Assembly (NCBI RefSeq): GCF_002807685.1
Contig: NZ_PEAX01000004.1
Coordinates: 348,307 to 412,306, forward strand
Length of the DNA stretch: 64,000 nucleotides
Source: Neoalteromonas flava
GTDB taxonomy: Bacteria; Pseudomonadota; Gammaproteobacteria; Enterobacterales; Alteromonadaceae
Direction: 5' to 3'
Positions 26,732 through 36,762 of the stretch are shown here, one piece after another. A program made the position numbers and the translations under genes. The notes beneath the pieces are model-generated. The model made no database searches. It saw nothing but the letters and a program-made list of their open reading frames with translations, and was not told the DNA's origin. How positions within the stretch are numbered: the first letter of the stretch is position 1; each line of letters opens with the position of its first letter.

Positions 26732-27268
26732 ATGTCAGATAAAAAATGGTATGTAGTGCAAGCGTATTCGCAGTACGAAGGACGCGTTAAGAAGACGCTC
26801 GAAGAGTATATCAAAATGCACGGCATGGAAGAGTACTTCGGACAGATCCTAGTGCCAACCGAAGAAGTGGTTGAAATGCGTGCTGGCCAAAAGCGTAAGT
26901 CTGAGCGTAAGTTTTATCCAGGCTACGTGTTAGTCGAAATGGATATGAATGAAAAATCGTGGCACTTAGTTAAAAGCGTGCCTCGCGTTTTGGGCTTTAT
27001 TGGTGGTACTTCGGATCGTCCAATGCCGATTACTCAGCGTGAAGCAGATAACATCCTGAACCGTCTAGAAGAGTCGGTTGATAAGCCAAAACCAAAAACG
27101 TTGTTCGAGCCAGGCGAAGTGGTACGTGTTACCGATGGTCCGTTTGCGGACTTCAATGGTGTGGTTGAAGAAGTGGATTATGAGAAGAGCCGTGTGAAAG
27201 TATCGGTGTTAATCTTCGGCCGTTCTACGCCGGTTGACCTAGAGTTTAGCCAAGTCGAAAAAGGCTAA
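26732..27268 (+). CDS. nusG: Transcription termination/antitermination protein NusG
   Basis: NusG of 178 residues. The N-terminal RNA polymerase-binding domain begins [20 protein letters not shown] and includes [16 protein letters not shown]. The C-terminal KOW domain has [19 protein letters not shown], which binds Rho or S10. It couples RNA polymerase to ribosomes and to Rho. It is followed at once by a strong intrinsic terminator, not by rplK, which is unusual: the rplKAJL-rpoBC block starts about 22 kb further on. Confidence 0.98.
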   Translation: MSDKKWYVVQAYSQYEGRVKKTLEEYIKMHGMEEYFGQILVPTEEVVEMRAGQKRKSERKFYPGYVLVEMDMNEKSWHLVKSVPRVLGFIGGTSDRPMPITQREADNILNRLEESVDKPKPKTLFEPGEVVRVTDGPFADFNGVVEEVDYEKSRVKVSVLIFGRSTPVDLEFSQVEKG

Positions 27269-27282
27269 ATCACAGTTAGTTG

Positions 27283-27310
27283 AAAAAGCCCGCAATAAGC
27301 GGGCTTTTTT
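27283..27310 (+). terminator. Rho-independent terminator after nusG, bidirectional
   Basis: A GC-rich stem GCCCGC/GCGGGC (27288-27293 with 27299-27304) has a 5-base loop, preceded by five A and followed by six T. The symmetric A/T flanks allow it to serve both nusG and the convergent dkgB gene. Confidence 0.93.
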
Positions 27311-27370
27311 ATGCAAAACATAACGCTCGCATGCGTTGCTGTTCAGCTTGCAGTGTTTTAACTATTCAGA

Positions 27371-28171
27371 CTACCAATCGGGCGCAAAGTCTGGGTCGAT
27401 CATGCGCTGATCCGTATCAAGTGATGCTATGCGATCCATGTCTTCTGGGGTCAAACGAATATCTTTGGCCGCCAGATTGGCTTCAATATGCTCTGCATTG
27501 GTTGACGCCGGGATAGGTATAATGCCTTGCTGAATTTGCCACGCAATAGCAATACTTGCGGGCGATGTATCGTGCTCCTTTGCTATCGCCTGTAATACTT
27601 CGTTTTGCATAACTTCTCCATTAGCGATAGGCATATAGCCAACAACTGTGATCCCTTGGCTTTGACAATACTTCACCAAATCTTGATTTTGAAAAAACGG
27701 GTGTACTTCAACCTGATTACAGGCAATATTTTCTACTCCAATCACTGCCGCAGCTTCTTCCAGTTGCTGTTTGGTAAAATTACTGACACCGACGGCGCGC
27801 GTCATACCTTTGTGCATAGCACTGACTAGCTCGGTTAAATATTCCGCCATGGGCACTTTGTTTTTAGGACTCGGCCAGTGGATCAACAGTAAATCCACAT
27901 AGTCAGTGTTCAACTTCTCAAGGCTTTCCTCCACCGAGGGCAAGAATTTATCTTTAGCTAAGTTATCGAACCAAACTTTGGTAGTGATGAACAAGCGACT
28001 GCGTGGTGTACTCGCGATGGCAGCGCCGACATCGGTTTCGTTGGCATAAATCTGTGCAGTATCAATATGGCTAAAGCCAGCATTAAGTGCCTTCTCTACT
28101 GCATGTTTAGCGGTATCTCCTTTCAGGCGAAAAGTACCGAAACCTGGGGTTGGGATAGCAACGTTGTACAT
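27371..28171 (-). CDS. dkgB: Aldo/keto reductase, 2,5-diketo-D-gluconate reductase B-like
   Basis: Aldo-keto reductase of 266 residues close in pattern to E. coli DkgB. Diagnostic blocks are IDTAQIYANETDVG with the catalytic Asp and Tyr, ITTKVWFDNLAKDK with the Lys, and LLIHWPSPKNKV with the His. The end (ERMI-like RMIDPDFAPDW) also agrees. Such enzymes reduce methylglyoxal and 2-oxo sugars with NADPH. It is convergent to nusG and shares its terminator. The gene lies at the left edge of the insert between nusG and rplK. Confidence 0.88.
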   Translation of the reverse strand: MYNVAIPTPGFGTFRLKGDTAKHAVEKALNAGFSHIDTAQIYANETDVGAAIASTPRSRLFITTKVWFDNLAKDKFLPSVEESLEKLNTDYVDLLLIHWPSPKNKVPMAEYLTELVSAMHKGMTRAVGVSNFTKQQLEEAAAVIGVENIACNQVEVHPFFQNQDLVKYCQSQGITVVGYMPIANGEVMQNEVLQAIAKEHDTSPASIAIAWQIQQGIIPIPASTNAEHIEANLAAKDIRLTPEDMDRIASLDTDQRMIDPDFAPDW

Positions 28172-28422
28172 AATCTACTCCTACTTAATTTTCGCAATAA
28201 CAAGTTCGTTACTGAAAGAAGCATGCCAACCTCGGAACGCGGAGATTAGCGCCATAGCGCAAAGTGATATGCCTAATGTTGGGTAGCTTTTACATAGCAG
28301 TGACAGCAGTGTGAAAAATCTACTCAGCAAAAAAGTTTACGACTTGTTACATCTAATCGCTTGAACGATTTTTAAACAGGAGTACCGTGTAAGCGATAGT
28401 CAGTAATTGTAGGAGAAGCTCT

Positions 28423-28683
28423 ATGGACGAAGGTATGATTTTCGTACTCACAATTTTATTTTTATTTGTGCTGCCCATTGTGTTTGTTGGTATTTGGACT
28501 AGCCATAAGAAAGACATGCTCAAACTTAATGGCCAACTCTCTACCTCAGAGAAAGCCAATTATGAAAATGAGTTGGCTGGGGTGAAAAAACGCTTAGAAG
28601 TCCTTGAGGCTATTGTCACTGACAAGCGCTATCAGCTTGACTCAGAAATAGCTGAGCTGCAAAAGTCTGATCGGATCCAGTAG
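28423..28683 (+). CDS. Small PspB-like membrane protein
   Basis: An 86-residue protein with one N-terminal membrane helix (about 5-27, FVLPIVFVGIW) and a cytoplasmic coiled-coil tail (NELAGVKKRLEVLEAIVTDK). This layout and the LEVLEAIVTDKRYQL block resemble PspB of the phage-shock response, which binds PspC and PspA. No pspA or pspC genes are adjacent, so it could be a stand-alone PspB paralogue. A GGAGAAGCT ribosome-binding region precedes the ATG. A terminator follows. Confidence 0.65.
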   Translation: MDEGMIFVLTILFLFVLPIVFVGIWTSHKKDMLKLNGQLSTSEKANYENELAGVKKRLEVLEAIVTDKRYQLDSEIAELQKSDRIQ

Positions 28684-28721
28684 CAAACTATTGCAGAGCT
28701 CATTCTTAGCATCTACGATAA

Positions 28722-28754
28722 AACGCAGGACAAAATAATTGCCTGCGTTGTTTT
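28722..28754 (+). terminator. Intrinsic terminator after the PspB-like gene
   Basis: An 8-bp perfect stem (AACGCAGG with CCTGCGTT, 28722-28729 and 28742-28749) followed by GTTTT. It separates the small membrane-protein gene from upp. Confidence 0.6.
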
Positions 28755-28793
28755 CCGCTTAAACAAGCTCAGCGTGGGCCAATGGAGTACTCT

Positions 28794-29423
28794 GTGGCCG
28801 TAAAGCAAATCGATCACCCGCTAATCCAACACAAACTTGGCTTGATGCGTAAAGCCGGGATCAGTAGTAAACAGTTTCGCGAATTAACTAATGAGTTAGG
28901 TTCTTTGCTGACCTATGAGGCCACACGAAGCATGGCCACGGAAACCGTCAACATAGATGGATGGGCTGGTGAGCCAATCCCAGTTCAACGGTTAAAAGGT
29001 AAGAAAATGACCGTGGTACCGATTTTGCGCGCGGGAATGGGTATGCTGGACGGCGTTATGAACCTGGTCCCAAACGCGAAAATCAGTGTGGTTGGATTTT
29101 ACCGGAATGAAGAAACGCTCCAACCGGTGGCGTATTTTGATAAAGTGGTGAAGGACGTTGATCAGCGCCGAGCATTAATTATCGACCCCATGTTGGCGAC
29201 GGGGGGAACACTTAATGCAACCATCGCACTGCTCAAGAGTAAAGGTTGTCAGCATATTACCGGCTTGTTTTTGGTCGCCGCTCCTGAGGGTATACAAGCC
29301 GTTACCGCCGCTCATCCTGATGTGGATCTTTATACTGCAGCGATTGATGAACGTCTCAATGAGAATGGATACATTTTGCCTGGCCTCGGTGATGCCGGCG
29401 ATAAAATCTTTGGGACTCGATAG
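28794..29423 (+). CDS. upp: Uracil phosphoribosyltransferase
   Basis: Salvages uracil to UMP using PRPP. The 209-residue product shows [17 protein letters not shown] at the N-terminus, the [13 protein letters not shown] block, the PRPP-binding [13 protein letters not shown] loop and the end [22 protein letters not shown] prefer GTG at 28794: GGAG lies 6 bases upstream and it gives the usual length of 208-209 residues. ATG 28782, four codons earlier, is the alternative. No uraA permease gene is next to it. Confidence 0.94.
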   Translation: MAVKQIDHPLIQHKLGLMRKAGISSKQFRELTNELGSLLTYEATRSMATETVNIDGWAGEPIPVQRLKGKKMTVVPILRAGMGMLDGVMNLVPNAKISVVGFYRNEETLQPVAYFDKVVKDVDQRRALIIDPMLATGGTLNATIALLKSKGCQHITGLFLVAAPEGIQAVTAAHPDVDLYTAAIDERLNENGYILPGLGDAGDKIFGTR

Positions 29424-29513
29424 CGCTCGAGCCCCAGTTGATCTGTATCAAGGCAATCCCACCAATAGTAAGCGACACTTGCACAGTACAATACCGAATA
29501 ATGAAGGGTTGTC

Positions 29514-30260
29514 ATGCAAGAGCCACGGCTAATACCCTCGGGTGAATCTGCTTCTGATAAAGCAACCTTAAGCGCCAAAAACCTGATAAAAACCTACCAG
29601 ACCGGCGAAGTTACAGTGCAAGCTTTACGCGGCGTGGACTTTGAGCTGTTTCCGCGTGAAATGGTGGTTTTACTTGGGGCTTCTGGCAGCGGCAAATCAA
29701 CACTGCTCAACATTTTGGGAGGTCTCGATCTACCGACGTCAGGGCAGGTGTATTATCAGCAGCAAGATCTGAGTCAAGCGTCTGATGCTGAGTTGACGCG
29801 TTTTCGCCGCGACCATGTGGGTTTTGTCTTCCAATTTTATAACTTAATTCCTAGTCTAACGGCATACGAAAATGTTGCCTTGGTTACTGAAATTTCACCC
29901 CACCCCATCCCTCCTGAGGAAGCGCTAGCTTTAGTCAATTTAGCTGATCGCATGCATCACTTTCCTGCTCAGTTGTCAGGTGGTGAGCAACAGCGTGTTG
30001 CGATTGCCAGAGCGATAGCCAAACAACCCGATATCTTATTGTGTGACGAGCCCACCGGTGCACTGGATAAACACACGGGTATTTTAGTGTTGGAGGCGAT
30101 TGAAAATATCAATAAGCAATTGGGTACGGCAACTGCCGTCATCACCCACAATAGCGTAGTCGGAGCAATGGCCGATCGCATTGTGCATATCTCTGATGGC
30201 TTGATTAGCCGTTGCGAGATAAATGCTAACCGCCAGCCGGCGAGCAGTTTAATATGGTAG
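29514..30260 (+). CDS. ABC transporter ATP-binding protein (MacB/LolD type)
   Basis: ATPase of 248 residues with Walker [11 protein letters not shown]-loop, signature [14 protein letters not shown], Walker [13 protein letters not shown] and H-loop ITHNS. The combination with an FtsX-like permease and a HlyD-family adaptor gene is typical of MacAB-type systems. Its stop overlaps the permease start by 7 bases. The N-terminus has about 15 extra residues before the conserved [13 protein letters not shown]. Substrate is unknown; efflux of peptides, lipids or toxins is plausible. Confidence 0.92.
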   Translation: MQEPRLIPSGESASDKATLSAKNLIKTYQTGEVTVQALRGVDFELFPREMVVLLGASGSGKSTLLNILGGLDLPTSGQVYYQQQDLSQASDAELTRFRRDHVGFVFQFYNLIPSLTAYENVALVTEISPHPIPPEEALALVNLADRMHHFPAQLSGGEQQRVAIARAIAKQPDILLCDEPTGALDKHTGILVLEAIENINKQLGTATAVITHNSVVGAMADRIVHISDGLISRCEINANRQPASSLIW

Positions 30261-32629
30261 CGATCTCGGCACTTAATCGGAAACTACTCCGTGATTTATG
30301 GCGCTTGCGCGGCCAGGTGTTGGCGATAGCGCTGGTCATCGGTTCGGGGGTTGCGACGCTAGTGATGTCGCTCTCTACGGTCGAAGCACTGCATGACACC
30401 ACCAATGCTTATTATCAGCAATACCGCTTTGCCGATGTGTTTGCGCAGGTGACTCGGGCACCTGAACGAGTGGTAGAACAATTACGTCAAATACAAGGTG
30501 TGCAGACAGTAGAGTCACGCATTACCCATTATGTAACGGTGGATATTAACGGTTTTGCTGAGCCTGTAGTGGGACAGGTTATGTCTATCCCGTCACGCGG
30601 TCAGCCACTATTGAATCAGTTAGTCCTGAGGCAAGGGCGCTGGATATCACCTCATGCCGTTGACGAAATCATTCTTAGCGAACCCTTTGCACAAGCCCAT
30701 GGCCTGCAGATAAATGATCCCATCGCGCTAATATTAAATGGTAGCAAACGTCAGTTTAGGGTGGTGGGTTTAGCCTTGAGTCCTGAGTTCATCTATAGCA
30801 TCGGTCCGGGTGCGCTAATGCCAGAGGATTTGCGCTTTGGCGTTATGTGGTTAGCCCGCGATGTATTGGCCGCCGCTTTTGACCTCAAGCATGCTTTTAA
30901 TGCAGTGGCCATCAAGACTATGCAAACGGCAGTTCTGGAAGATATTCTCGCCGAAACTGACTTGCTACTCGATCCTTATGGTGGCGGTAATGCCATCGGT
31001 AGAGCCGATCAAATCTCAAATTGGTTTGTCATGAATGAGATCGAGCAACAAAAAACCATGGCCAGAATATTGCCCGGGATTTTTATCTTGGTGGCAGTGT
31101 TTCTGACTAATATGGTGCTATCGCGTCTGATCGCAACGGAGCGCACTGAGATTGGTTTGTTGAAAGCCTTTGGCTATGAGCGCGTTGCGCTTATTTGGCA
31201 TTACACAAAACTAGTACTGCTGATGTGTTTATTCGGCTGGATATTGGGTTCGGGGCTTGGGGCGATGTTTGGTCGCATGAATACACAAATGTATGCTGAA
31301 ATGTTTCGCTTTCCACTGCTTATCTATCAACCGGGCTGGCATGCGTTTACCTATGGTGGCGCAGTTGCCGTTATGGCTGTGTTACTCGGGGCCTGGACTG
31401 CTGTTAGGAAAGCCGCCATCTTGCCGCCAGCCGTGGCTATGACTCCATCTGCGCCACCCAGTTATCGTCGCGCGATTTTTTCCACTAGCGCGTTTGGACG
31501 TTGGCTTGATCAGCCGACCCGTATCGCGTTACGGCAAATTGCGCGCTGGCCATTACGCTCATTCTTTACCAGCCTCGGCATTGCCTTTGCAATTGGGCTC
31601 ACCATCATGAATTTACAGTGGACAGACTCGCTATCGCACTTATCCAGAGTCTTTTTTTTCGAAGCACAAAAACAAGACATTATGCTTGGTGTTCCGAAGC
31701 CATTGTCTATGCGCGCAATCCACGACTTCAAACAATTACCCGGGGTACTGCAAGCTGAACCCATGCGCATCGTACCTGTTGAGTTTAGTGTAAATGGCAT
31801 TGTGCATCGTGGTGCACTCAATGGTATTCAGTCAGGTAGTCTGTTACAGCCAATCTATGACGACGCCTTAAGGCATACCAAAGCGGTCCCTGAAAACGGT
31901 GTAATGTTGTCGACTGCGCTAGCGGAAAAACTCAATGTTCGCGTGGGCGGACGGGTCTGGATCGAAGTACTGGAAGGTAAGCGCCTCTACTTTGAAGTAC
32001 CGGTAGTGGGCACCTTTGAAACTTACATTGGCACTCCAGCATTTATTGAAATATCCGCGCTAAATCGATATATCGGTGACTCGCCAAGCTTTAACTATGT
32101 CAATTTGAAGATCGACTATGCGCAACAAATGGCATTGTTTCGTGCGCTTAAAAATACCCCCCAAGTGAGTGCTGTAATGCTCAAGCAAGCAGCCCTGCAA
32201 GCATTTAACTCAGTTATCATTGAACACCTCATGGTATTTATCAGTATGTTTGTGCTGCTGGCCTGTTTGTTGGCATTGGGCGTGGTTTATAACAGCACTC
32301 GAATTGCCCTGTCTGAGCGTGCACGCGAATTGGCAACACTGCGCGTGTTGGGGTTTTCCAAAGCCGAAATCAGTTATGTGCTATTGGGCGAAGTCATGTT
32401 TTTGGTGCTTTTCGCATTACCCTTAGGCTGCTTATGTGGGTGGCTATTGGTAAACGCTATGGCAAATGCATTCAATACGGAAATGTATCGGGTGCCTATG
32501 GTTATTGAAACTTCGACTTATGGTGGCGCCATCTTGTTGGTTGTATTAGCTGCTTTGATCTCCGCCATTATTGTGCGGCGCCGAACGAATCACTTGGATT
32601 TAATTAAAGTCCTTAAAACTAGGGAATAA
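30254..32629 (+). CDS. FtsX-like ABC permease, two-module
   Basis: A 791-residue permease with two FtsX modules. A membrane helix at about 20-40 is followed by an extracytoplasmic domain, then helices near 270-290, 320-345 and 370-390. A second membrane segment around 430 precedes another periplasmic domain, and helices near 660-690, 710-735 and 755-775 close it. The repeated layout ([19 protein letters not shown] and [17 protein letters not shown]) marks the two FtsX cores. It is encoded between the ATPase and the HlyD adaptor with overlapping or near-touching ends, so all three are one operon. Confidence 0.9.
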   Translation: MVAISALNRKLLRDLWRLRGQVLAIALVIGSGVATLVMSLSTVEALHDTTNAYYQQYRFADVFAQVTRAPERVVEQLRQIQGVQTVESRITHYVTVDINGFAEPVVGQVMSIPSRGQPLLNQLVLRQGRWISPHAVDEIILSEPFAQAHGLQINDPIALILNGSKRQFRVVGLALSPEFIYSIGPGALMPEDLRFGVMWLARDVLAAAFDLKHAFNAVAIKTMQTAVLEDILAETDLLLDPYGGGNAIGRADQISNWFVMNEIEQQKTMARILPGIFILVAVFLTNMVLSRLIATERTEIGLLKAFGYERVALIWHYTKLVLLMCLFGWILGSGLGAMFGRMNTQMYAEMFRFPLLIYQPGWHAFTYGGAVAVMAVLLGAWTAVRKAAILPPAVAMTPSAPPSYRRAIFSTSAFGRWLDQPTRIALRQIARWPLRSFFTSLGIAFAIGLTIMNLQWTDSLSHLSRVFFFEAQKQDIMLGVPKPLSMRAIHDFKQLPGVLQAEPMRIVPVEFSVNGIVHRGALNGIQSGSLLQPIYDDALRHTKAVPENGVMLSTALAEKLNVRVGGRVWIEVLEGKRLYFEVPVVGTFETYIGTPAFIEISALNRYIGDSPSFNYVNLKIDYAQQMALFRALKNTPQVSAVMLKQAALQAFNSVIIEHLMVFISMFVLLACLLALGVVYNSTRIALSERARELATLRVLGFSKAEISYVLLGEVMFLVLFALPLGCLCGWLLVNAMANAFNTEMYRVPMVIETSTYGGAILLVVLAALISAIIVRRRTNHLDLIKVLKTRE

Positions 32630-32632
32630 TGT

Positions 32633-33838
32633 ATGCAGACTCGACATTCTCGTTTTATTTTATGGTCGCTACTACTGGGTGTATTGGTTGTGCTCATTGT
32701 TTTCTCATTTCAACCTAAACCTGTCCTTACCCAAATCAACACGGCGCAGCTAGGCGAACTGTTAATCAGTGTGAAGGAAGAGGGCAAAACACGGATCCAT
32801 GACACCTATGTGATATCTACACCGGTAACCGGCAACTTAAAACGCATTAATGCAGATGTCGGTGACAGCGTATTAGTGTCAGAGACAGTGATTGCCAGTA
32901 TCGAGCCGATTGACCCGGCTTTTTTGGACCCGCGCACTGAAGCTCAGGTAAAAGCCGAAATTGAAGCGGCTGCCTCGTCGCAGAAATTGGCCCAAGCACG
33001 CGTAGAGCAAGTAGAAGCGGAACTTGAATTTGCAGTTTCTCAGCTCAAGCGCATGCAGGAGCTTCGGATCAGCAACAGTGTTTCACAAACCCAATTGGAT
33101 GAGGCTGCGCGGCTGCATAAAACGACTAAGGCAGAACTAGCAACGGCACGCGCTGCATTACAAATGCGTTTGTTCGAATACGAACGTGCCAAAGCGCAAC
33201 TATTATCACCGGCAACAGTCCGTGCGCAGCCGCAGGAATGCGAATGCATCAATATAACCTCGCCGATCAATGGAAAAGTATTAAGCGTGTTTAGTCGCAG
33301 TGAAGGTGTTGTACAAGCGGGAACGCCGCTGGTCGAGGTTGGTGATCCACAAGACTTGGAAATTGTCGTAGAGCTGTTGTCATTTGATGCGGTAAAAGTT
33401 GTACCCGGTTACCCTGTATTGATCTCGAATTGGGGCGGGGAGGAAACACTGAACGGAACGGTGCGGCGTGTTGAGCCGGTGGGCTTTAAAAAAGTCTCTG
33501 CGTTGGGTATTGAAGAGCAGCGGGTGAACGTGATTGTGGCCTTTGAGAGTGAGTATCTTGAACGTGAACGCTTAGGGCATGGCTATCAAGTGGACGTTGA
33601 GATTGTACTGGAGACAAAAGCGGATGTATTAACTGTGCCCATCAGTGCGCTGTTCAGAGAGGATAATCATTGGGCGCTTTATAGCGTTGTAGAAGACACC
33701 ATTGAGAAACGCATCGTCGTCATTGGTGCAATGAACGACTATGCTGCCGAGATCCAATCAGGATTAACCGCAGGGGAGGCATACATTGTTTATCCCAATG
33801 AGCAAACCATCGTAGGAGCGACAGTTGAGGCTTTATGA
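32633..33838 (+). CDS. HlyD-family membrane-fusion protein
   Basis: A 401-residue periplasmic adaptor with one N-terminal anchor helix (residues 9-27). A biotinyl/lipoyl-like half (VTGNLKRINADVGDSV), a long coiled-coil hairpin (about 105-205), the second lipoyl half (TSPINGKVLSVFSRSEGVV) and a beta-barrel region follow. A CECIN segment with two Cys just before the second lipoyl half is a small oddity. It links the inner-membrane permease to an outer-membrane channel; none is in the window. It starts 3 bases after the permease stop and overlaps the Rof-like gene by 4 bases (ATGA). Confidence 0.9.
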   Translation: MQTRHSRFILWSLLLGVLVVLIVFSFQPKPVLTQINTAQLGELLISVKEEGKTRIHDTYVISTPVTGNLKRINADVGDSVLVSETVIASIEPIDPAFLDPRTEAQVKAEIEAAASSQKLAQARVEQVEAELEFAVSQLKRMQELRISNSVSQTQLDEAARLHKTTKAELATARAALQMRLFEYERAKAQLLSPATVRAQPQECECINITSPINGKVLSVFSRSEGVVQAGTPLVEVGDPQDLEIVVELLSFDAVKVVPGYPVLISNWGGEETLNGTVRRVEPVGFKKVSALGIEEQRVNVIVAFESEYLERERLGHGYQVDVEIVLETKADVLTVPISALFREDNHWALYSVVEDTIEKRIVVIGAMNDYAAEIQSGLTAGEAYIVYPNEQTIVGATVEAL

Positions 33839-34083
33839 TTACATGTGACCAATATGACTACATTGAAATTGTCTGCTTGTTTCACTACCCCGTTGAAATC
33901 AAGTGCAAATCCGGAGCGGTAGTAAGTGGTTGCGCGATGGATATCCAAAAAGATAGTCACCGAAATGAATGTATACTAATTACCACGCTAGCGACATCGC
34001 AGTTAATCCCGTTGGATGCTATAAGCTCGTTACGTATAACGGTGGACAACCCGCATTTTTCTGAGGTCTCGTTTCAAGCATAA
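33835..34083 (+). CDS. rof: Rho-binding antiterminator (Rof-like) protein
   Basis: An 82-residue protein that matches the Rof family pattern: ITCDQYDYIEIVCLFHYPVE at the N-terminus, then a GAVVSGCAMDIQ strand pair and LIPLDAISSLRI. Rof (YaeO) binds Rho and inhibits termination. The start overlaps the adaptor stop by 4 bases (ATGA), so translation is coupled to the efflux operon. A Rof-like gene at the end of an efflux operon is uncommon. Action on Rho is inferred by family only. Confidence 0.75.
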   Translation: MITCDQYDYIEIVCLFHYPVEIKCKSGAVVSGCAMDIQKDSHRNECILITTLATSQLIPLDAISSLRITVDNPHFSEVSFQA

Positions 34084-34208
34084 ACGGTGTTAGATGCGAC
34101 GTAGCACGTATCTCAATTTCTTGAATGCAAGCTAATACTTAATTTCACACTGATTTCACAGGCACTTGATTAATCTTGTTTGCATCTAGCTAACAAGGTT
34201 ACTCAAAC

Positions 34209-35447
34209 ATGGCGAATATCCCTTTTCGAGCGCTTGCATGCATGGCAATTGTCGCAATCAGCCTAAGCGGCTGTAGTGTGGTTAATTCCTTACGCATGAT
34301 GCAAATAAATTCCGACGTAGAGCCGGTTTTTACTCAGCAAACTCGACTTAAATTAGACGCGGTATATGAAGGTGAAAAGCCTTACGTGTATGCGACAGTC
34401 AATGGTGAGAAGTTACTCTTCTTATTAGACACCGGCGCGCGCTTTTTGATCCTAATGGACACGCCAAAAGTGCAACAACTAGGCTTAGAGCGAGGCTTCG
34501 ATCTGGCGTTAACCGGCTGGGGGGAAGACGGTAAAACCCAAGCCTATCAAACCGCTATTCAACGTATCGATCTTGGCGGCGTATTTTTTGATGACATGAA
34601 AGCTGCACTGATTCCGGTATCGCAAACCCATTACTACTTACGCGAAGATGAAGCGATCTATGATGGTGTTATCGGTCATGACATGATGCGCCACTTCACT
34701 TGGGAGTTTGATGCGAACGCTAACACGATCCACTTGTCAGCCGACCCCTATCGCCCCGAAACCAACGCGCAAAAGTTAGTTATGAGTAGCTTTATGAATA
34801 AGATTTCGGTGCAGGGTGAACTAACCTTTAATGCTGATACAACGGTAGAGGAAGCCTTCATCATTGATACTGGTAGTCGGCACTATGTAAAACTAAGCGC
34901 GGCCTATCCTGAGGCGAATGATATTACGATAAACTCGACGCGTGTTCGTGCTGCGGATTTTGGGTTGAGCGGTAAAACCGAACATGACCGGGTATCTTTG
35001 CCAACGCTCGCACTCGGTGATATCGCGGTGCAAGACGTCAAAGTTAACTTGATCCCAAGCGATGATGAGGATGACTGGTGGGTGTTGGGCAATGCATTAC
35101 TCAACCAATTCAAAACGGTTATCGATTATCAGCAAGAGGCGATGTATTTAGTTCCGCAACAGCCATTTGTGACCGATTACAACTTGTTAGGGCTTGAGCT
35201 TAGGAAAATCAGAAGCGGAGAGTTTGTTGTGCGTTACGTGTTTCCCAAACTTCCTGCCAGCGCAACGGGGTTGCAGGTGGGCGATATCATTACACATATT
35301 GATGGCACAGTAGCTTCGCTTTTAAGCTTAAGCGAATACAATGATTTAGCCTCTGTTGCCGGTGAGCATGAGGTGTGTATCGCGCGGGAAGCACAATGCT
35401 TTGCGATTGTCGCAAAAGAAATCCCAGGGTACTCAGTCGGTCATTGA
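34209..35447 (+). CDS. Retropepsin-like aspartyl protease lipoprotein with a PDZ domain
   Basis: A 412-residue lipoprotein (signal ending LSGCSV, acylated Cys near residue 22). Two aspartyl motifs are seen: FLLDTGARFLIL near residue 75 and FIIDTGSRHYVKL near residue 220. This suggests a single-chain enzyme made of two retropepsin-type lobes. The C-terminal segment (about 320-400) has PDZ-like features: LGLELRKIRSGEFVVRYVF and GLQVGDIITHIDG. It should sit in the periplasm. Related proteins are annotated as aspartyl protease family; substrates are unknown. It has its own promoter region of 125 bases. Confidence 0.8.
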   Translation: MANIPFRALACMAIVAISLSGCSVVNSLRMMQINSDVEPVFTQQTRLKLDAVYEGEKPYVYATVNGEKLLFLLDTGARFLILMDTPKVQQLGLERGFDLALTGWGEDGKTQAYQTAIQRIDLGGVFFDDMKAALIPVSQTHYYLREDEAIYDGVIGHDMMRHFTWEFDANANTIHLSADPYRPETNAQKLVMSSFMNKISVQGELTFNADTTVEEAFIIDTGSRHYVKLSAAYPEANDITINSTRVRAADFGLSGKTEHDRVSLPTLALGDIAVQDVKVNLIPSDDEDDWWVLGNALLNQFKTVIDYQQEAMYLVPQQPFVTDYNLLGLELRKIRSGEFVVRYVFPKLPASATGLQVGDIITHIDGTVASLLSLSEYNDLASVAGEHEVCIAREAQCFAIVAKEIPGYSVGH

Positions 35448-35611
35448 AGACACAATATACGGCTCTTTTCACATGGAAGAATGAGAATAGCAACCTAGTC
35501 GATAGTGCTGTGATATGCTCAGCAAACAGCGACAATTGATTTGGACTAGAGAATTGTTGTTGCTCGTACCGCTTAAAGTAGTGCTCACATTGCGAAAGAG
35601 GGAAGACTGGC

Positions 35612-36217
35612 GTGAACTATTTGGCACATATTCACATGGCGCATGTTTCACAAACGAGCTTAGTTGGAAACTTTTTAGGTGACTTTGTAAAAGGCAGTGA
35701 CCTAACACGATTCCCGCATGAGTTACAAACCGGTATCCGCCTGCACCGTGCGATTGATAGCTATACCGATAGCCACCCGGTCATTAGCCAGTTACGTGAG
35801 CATTTTCCGCCGGCGTTACGGCGTATGTCTGGGATCATCATTGATGTGTATTTCGACCACCTACTGTGCCGCCATTGGTCACGTATAGAGTCGACTCAGC
35901 TGGAACATGTATTAGCCAAGTTTTACGCTGAGATCAACACAACAAACGTCCAACTCAACTCACGATTCTAGCAAGTACGCGAAGGGCTACTCAACTACCA
36001 ATGGCTCGCCGATTATCACGATGAAGCGGCAGTATTCAGGGCATTGCTGCAAATAGAGCGTCGCTTAAACGGTAGAATCGAATTTGCACTGGAAGCAACA
36101 AAACTAGTGAAGGCCAAACGCGAGGTAATGGAATCTGAGTTTTTAGCGTTCTATCCGCAAGCGCTTGAGCATGTGTTGAAAGTCACTGAGGGGTTAAACG
36201 GTGAACCCACCGTTTAA
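35612..36217 (+). pseudogene. acpH: ACP phosphodiesterase (AcpH) interrupted by an in-frame TAG
   Basis: The frame from GTG 35612 encodes a typical AcpH start (MNYLAHIHMAH, GNFLGDFVKGSDL) and continues through the family's His/Asp-rich helices (DVYFDHLLCRHWSR). It stops at TAG 35969-35971. The same frame then runs on for a further 81 codons with AcpH-like sequence (NYQWLADYHDEAAVF) to TAA at 36215-36217. Total length with the stop read through is 201 residues, close to the family size of about 193. No frameshift is needed, so a single substitution such as CAG to TAG is the simplest explanation. It is either a recent nonsense pseudogene, a suppressed stop or a sequencing error. Confidence 0.85.
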
Positions 36218-36253
36218 TGACTCGGTGACTTTCATACTAAGTCCGACTATGGG

Positions 36254-36646
36254 TTAGCCGTTTTCTACCATACAAAACGCATTTAGTTTGTTGCCATCTA
36301 AATCGCGGAAGTAACCGGCATAAAAGCCCTGTGTAGCGCCTTCTGGGCGAAAACCTGGCTTGCCTTCACAAGTGCCGCCAAGCTCCAGCGCTTTTTGGTA
36401 AAACGCATCGACTTGTTCGGGGTTGTCTAAAATAAGTGCAACCATGACGCCATTGCCCACCGTAGCCGGCTCTTTATTGAAGGGCAGAGTGACTGAAAGT
36501 GCACATTCATCAGGCTTGCGTGCCCAAGCGACGAAATAGTTTTCTTCCTCCATAAAGCGTGTCGCGTCGATGGTTGCGAGCAACGCATCGTAAAATCCAG
36601 CTGCGCGCTGTAAATCACTGGTTCCTAATGTTACATATCCGATCAT
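36254..36646 (-). CDS. VOC-family protein (glyoxalase/bleomycin-resistance fold)
   Basis: A 130-residue single-module VOC protein. Pattern: IGYVTLGTSDLQRAAGFYDALL at the start, VMVALILDNPEQVDAFYQKALELGG in the middle and YAGYFRDLDGNKLNAF near the end. No substrate can be named. An AGGAGAGA ribosome-binding site precedes the ATG. It is divergent from the YafY-type regulator 116 bases away, a common regulator/target layout, so repression by that protein is likely but not shown. Confidence 0.82.
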   Translation of the reverse strand: MIGYVTLGTSDLQRAAGFYDALLATIDATRFMEEENYFVAWARKPDECALSVTLPFNKEPATVGNGVMVALILDNPEQVDAFYQKALELGGTCEGKPGFRPEGATQGFYAGYFRDLDGNKLNAFCMVENG

Positions 36647-36762
36647 TATTCTCTCCTCTGTGCTGAATGATGGCGTAAAAGAGCATAGTCGTTGACTACT
36701 GACATCTAGTGTCAGTAATGTTTATGTAGACTAAATAAAAGTAAACCAAGCAGAGCTGAGTT

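Noticed and set aside
26732..27268. RfaH or a second NusG paralogue instead of NusG
   Set aside because: Its position behind secE and its full KOW domain wording fit NusG.
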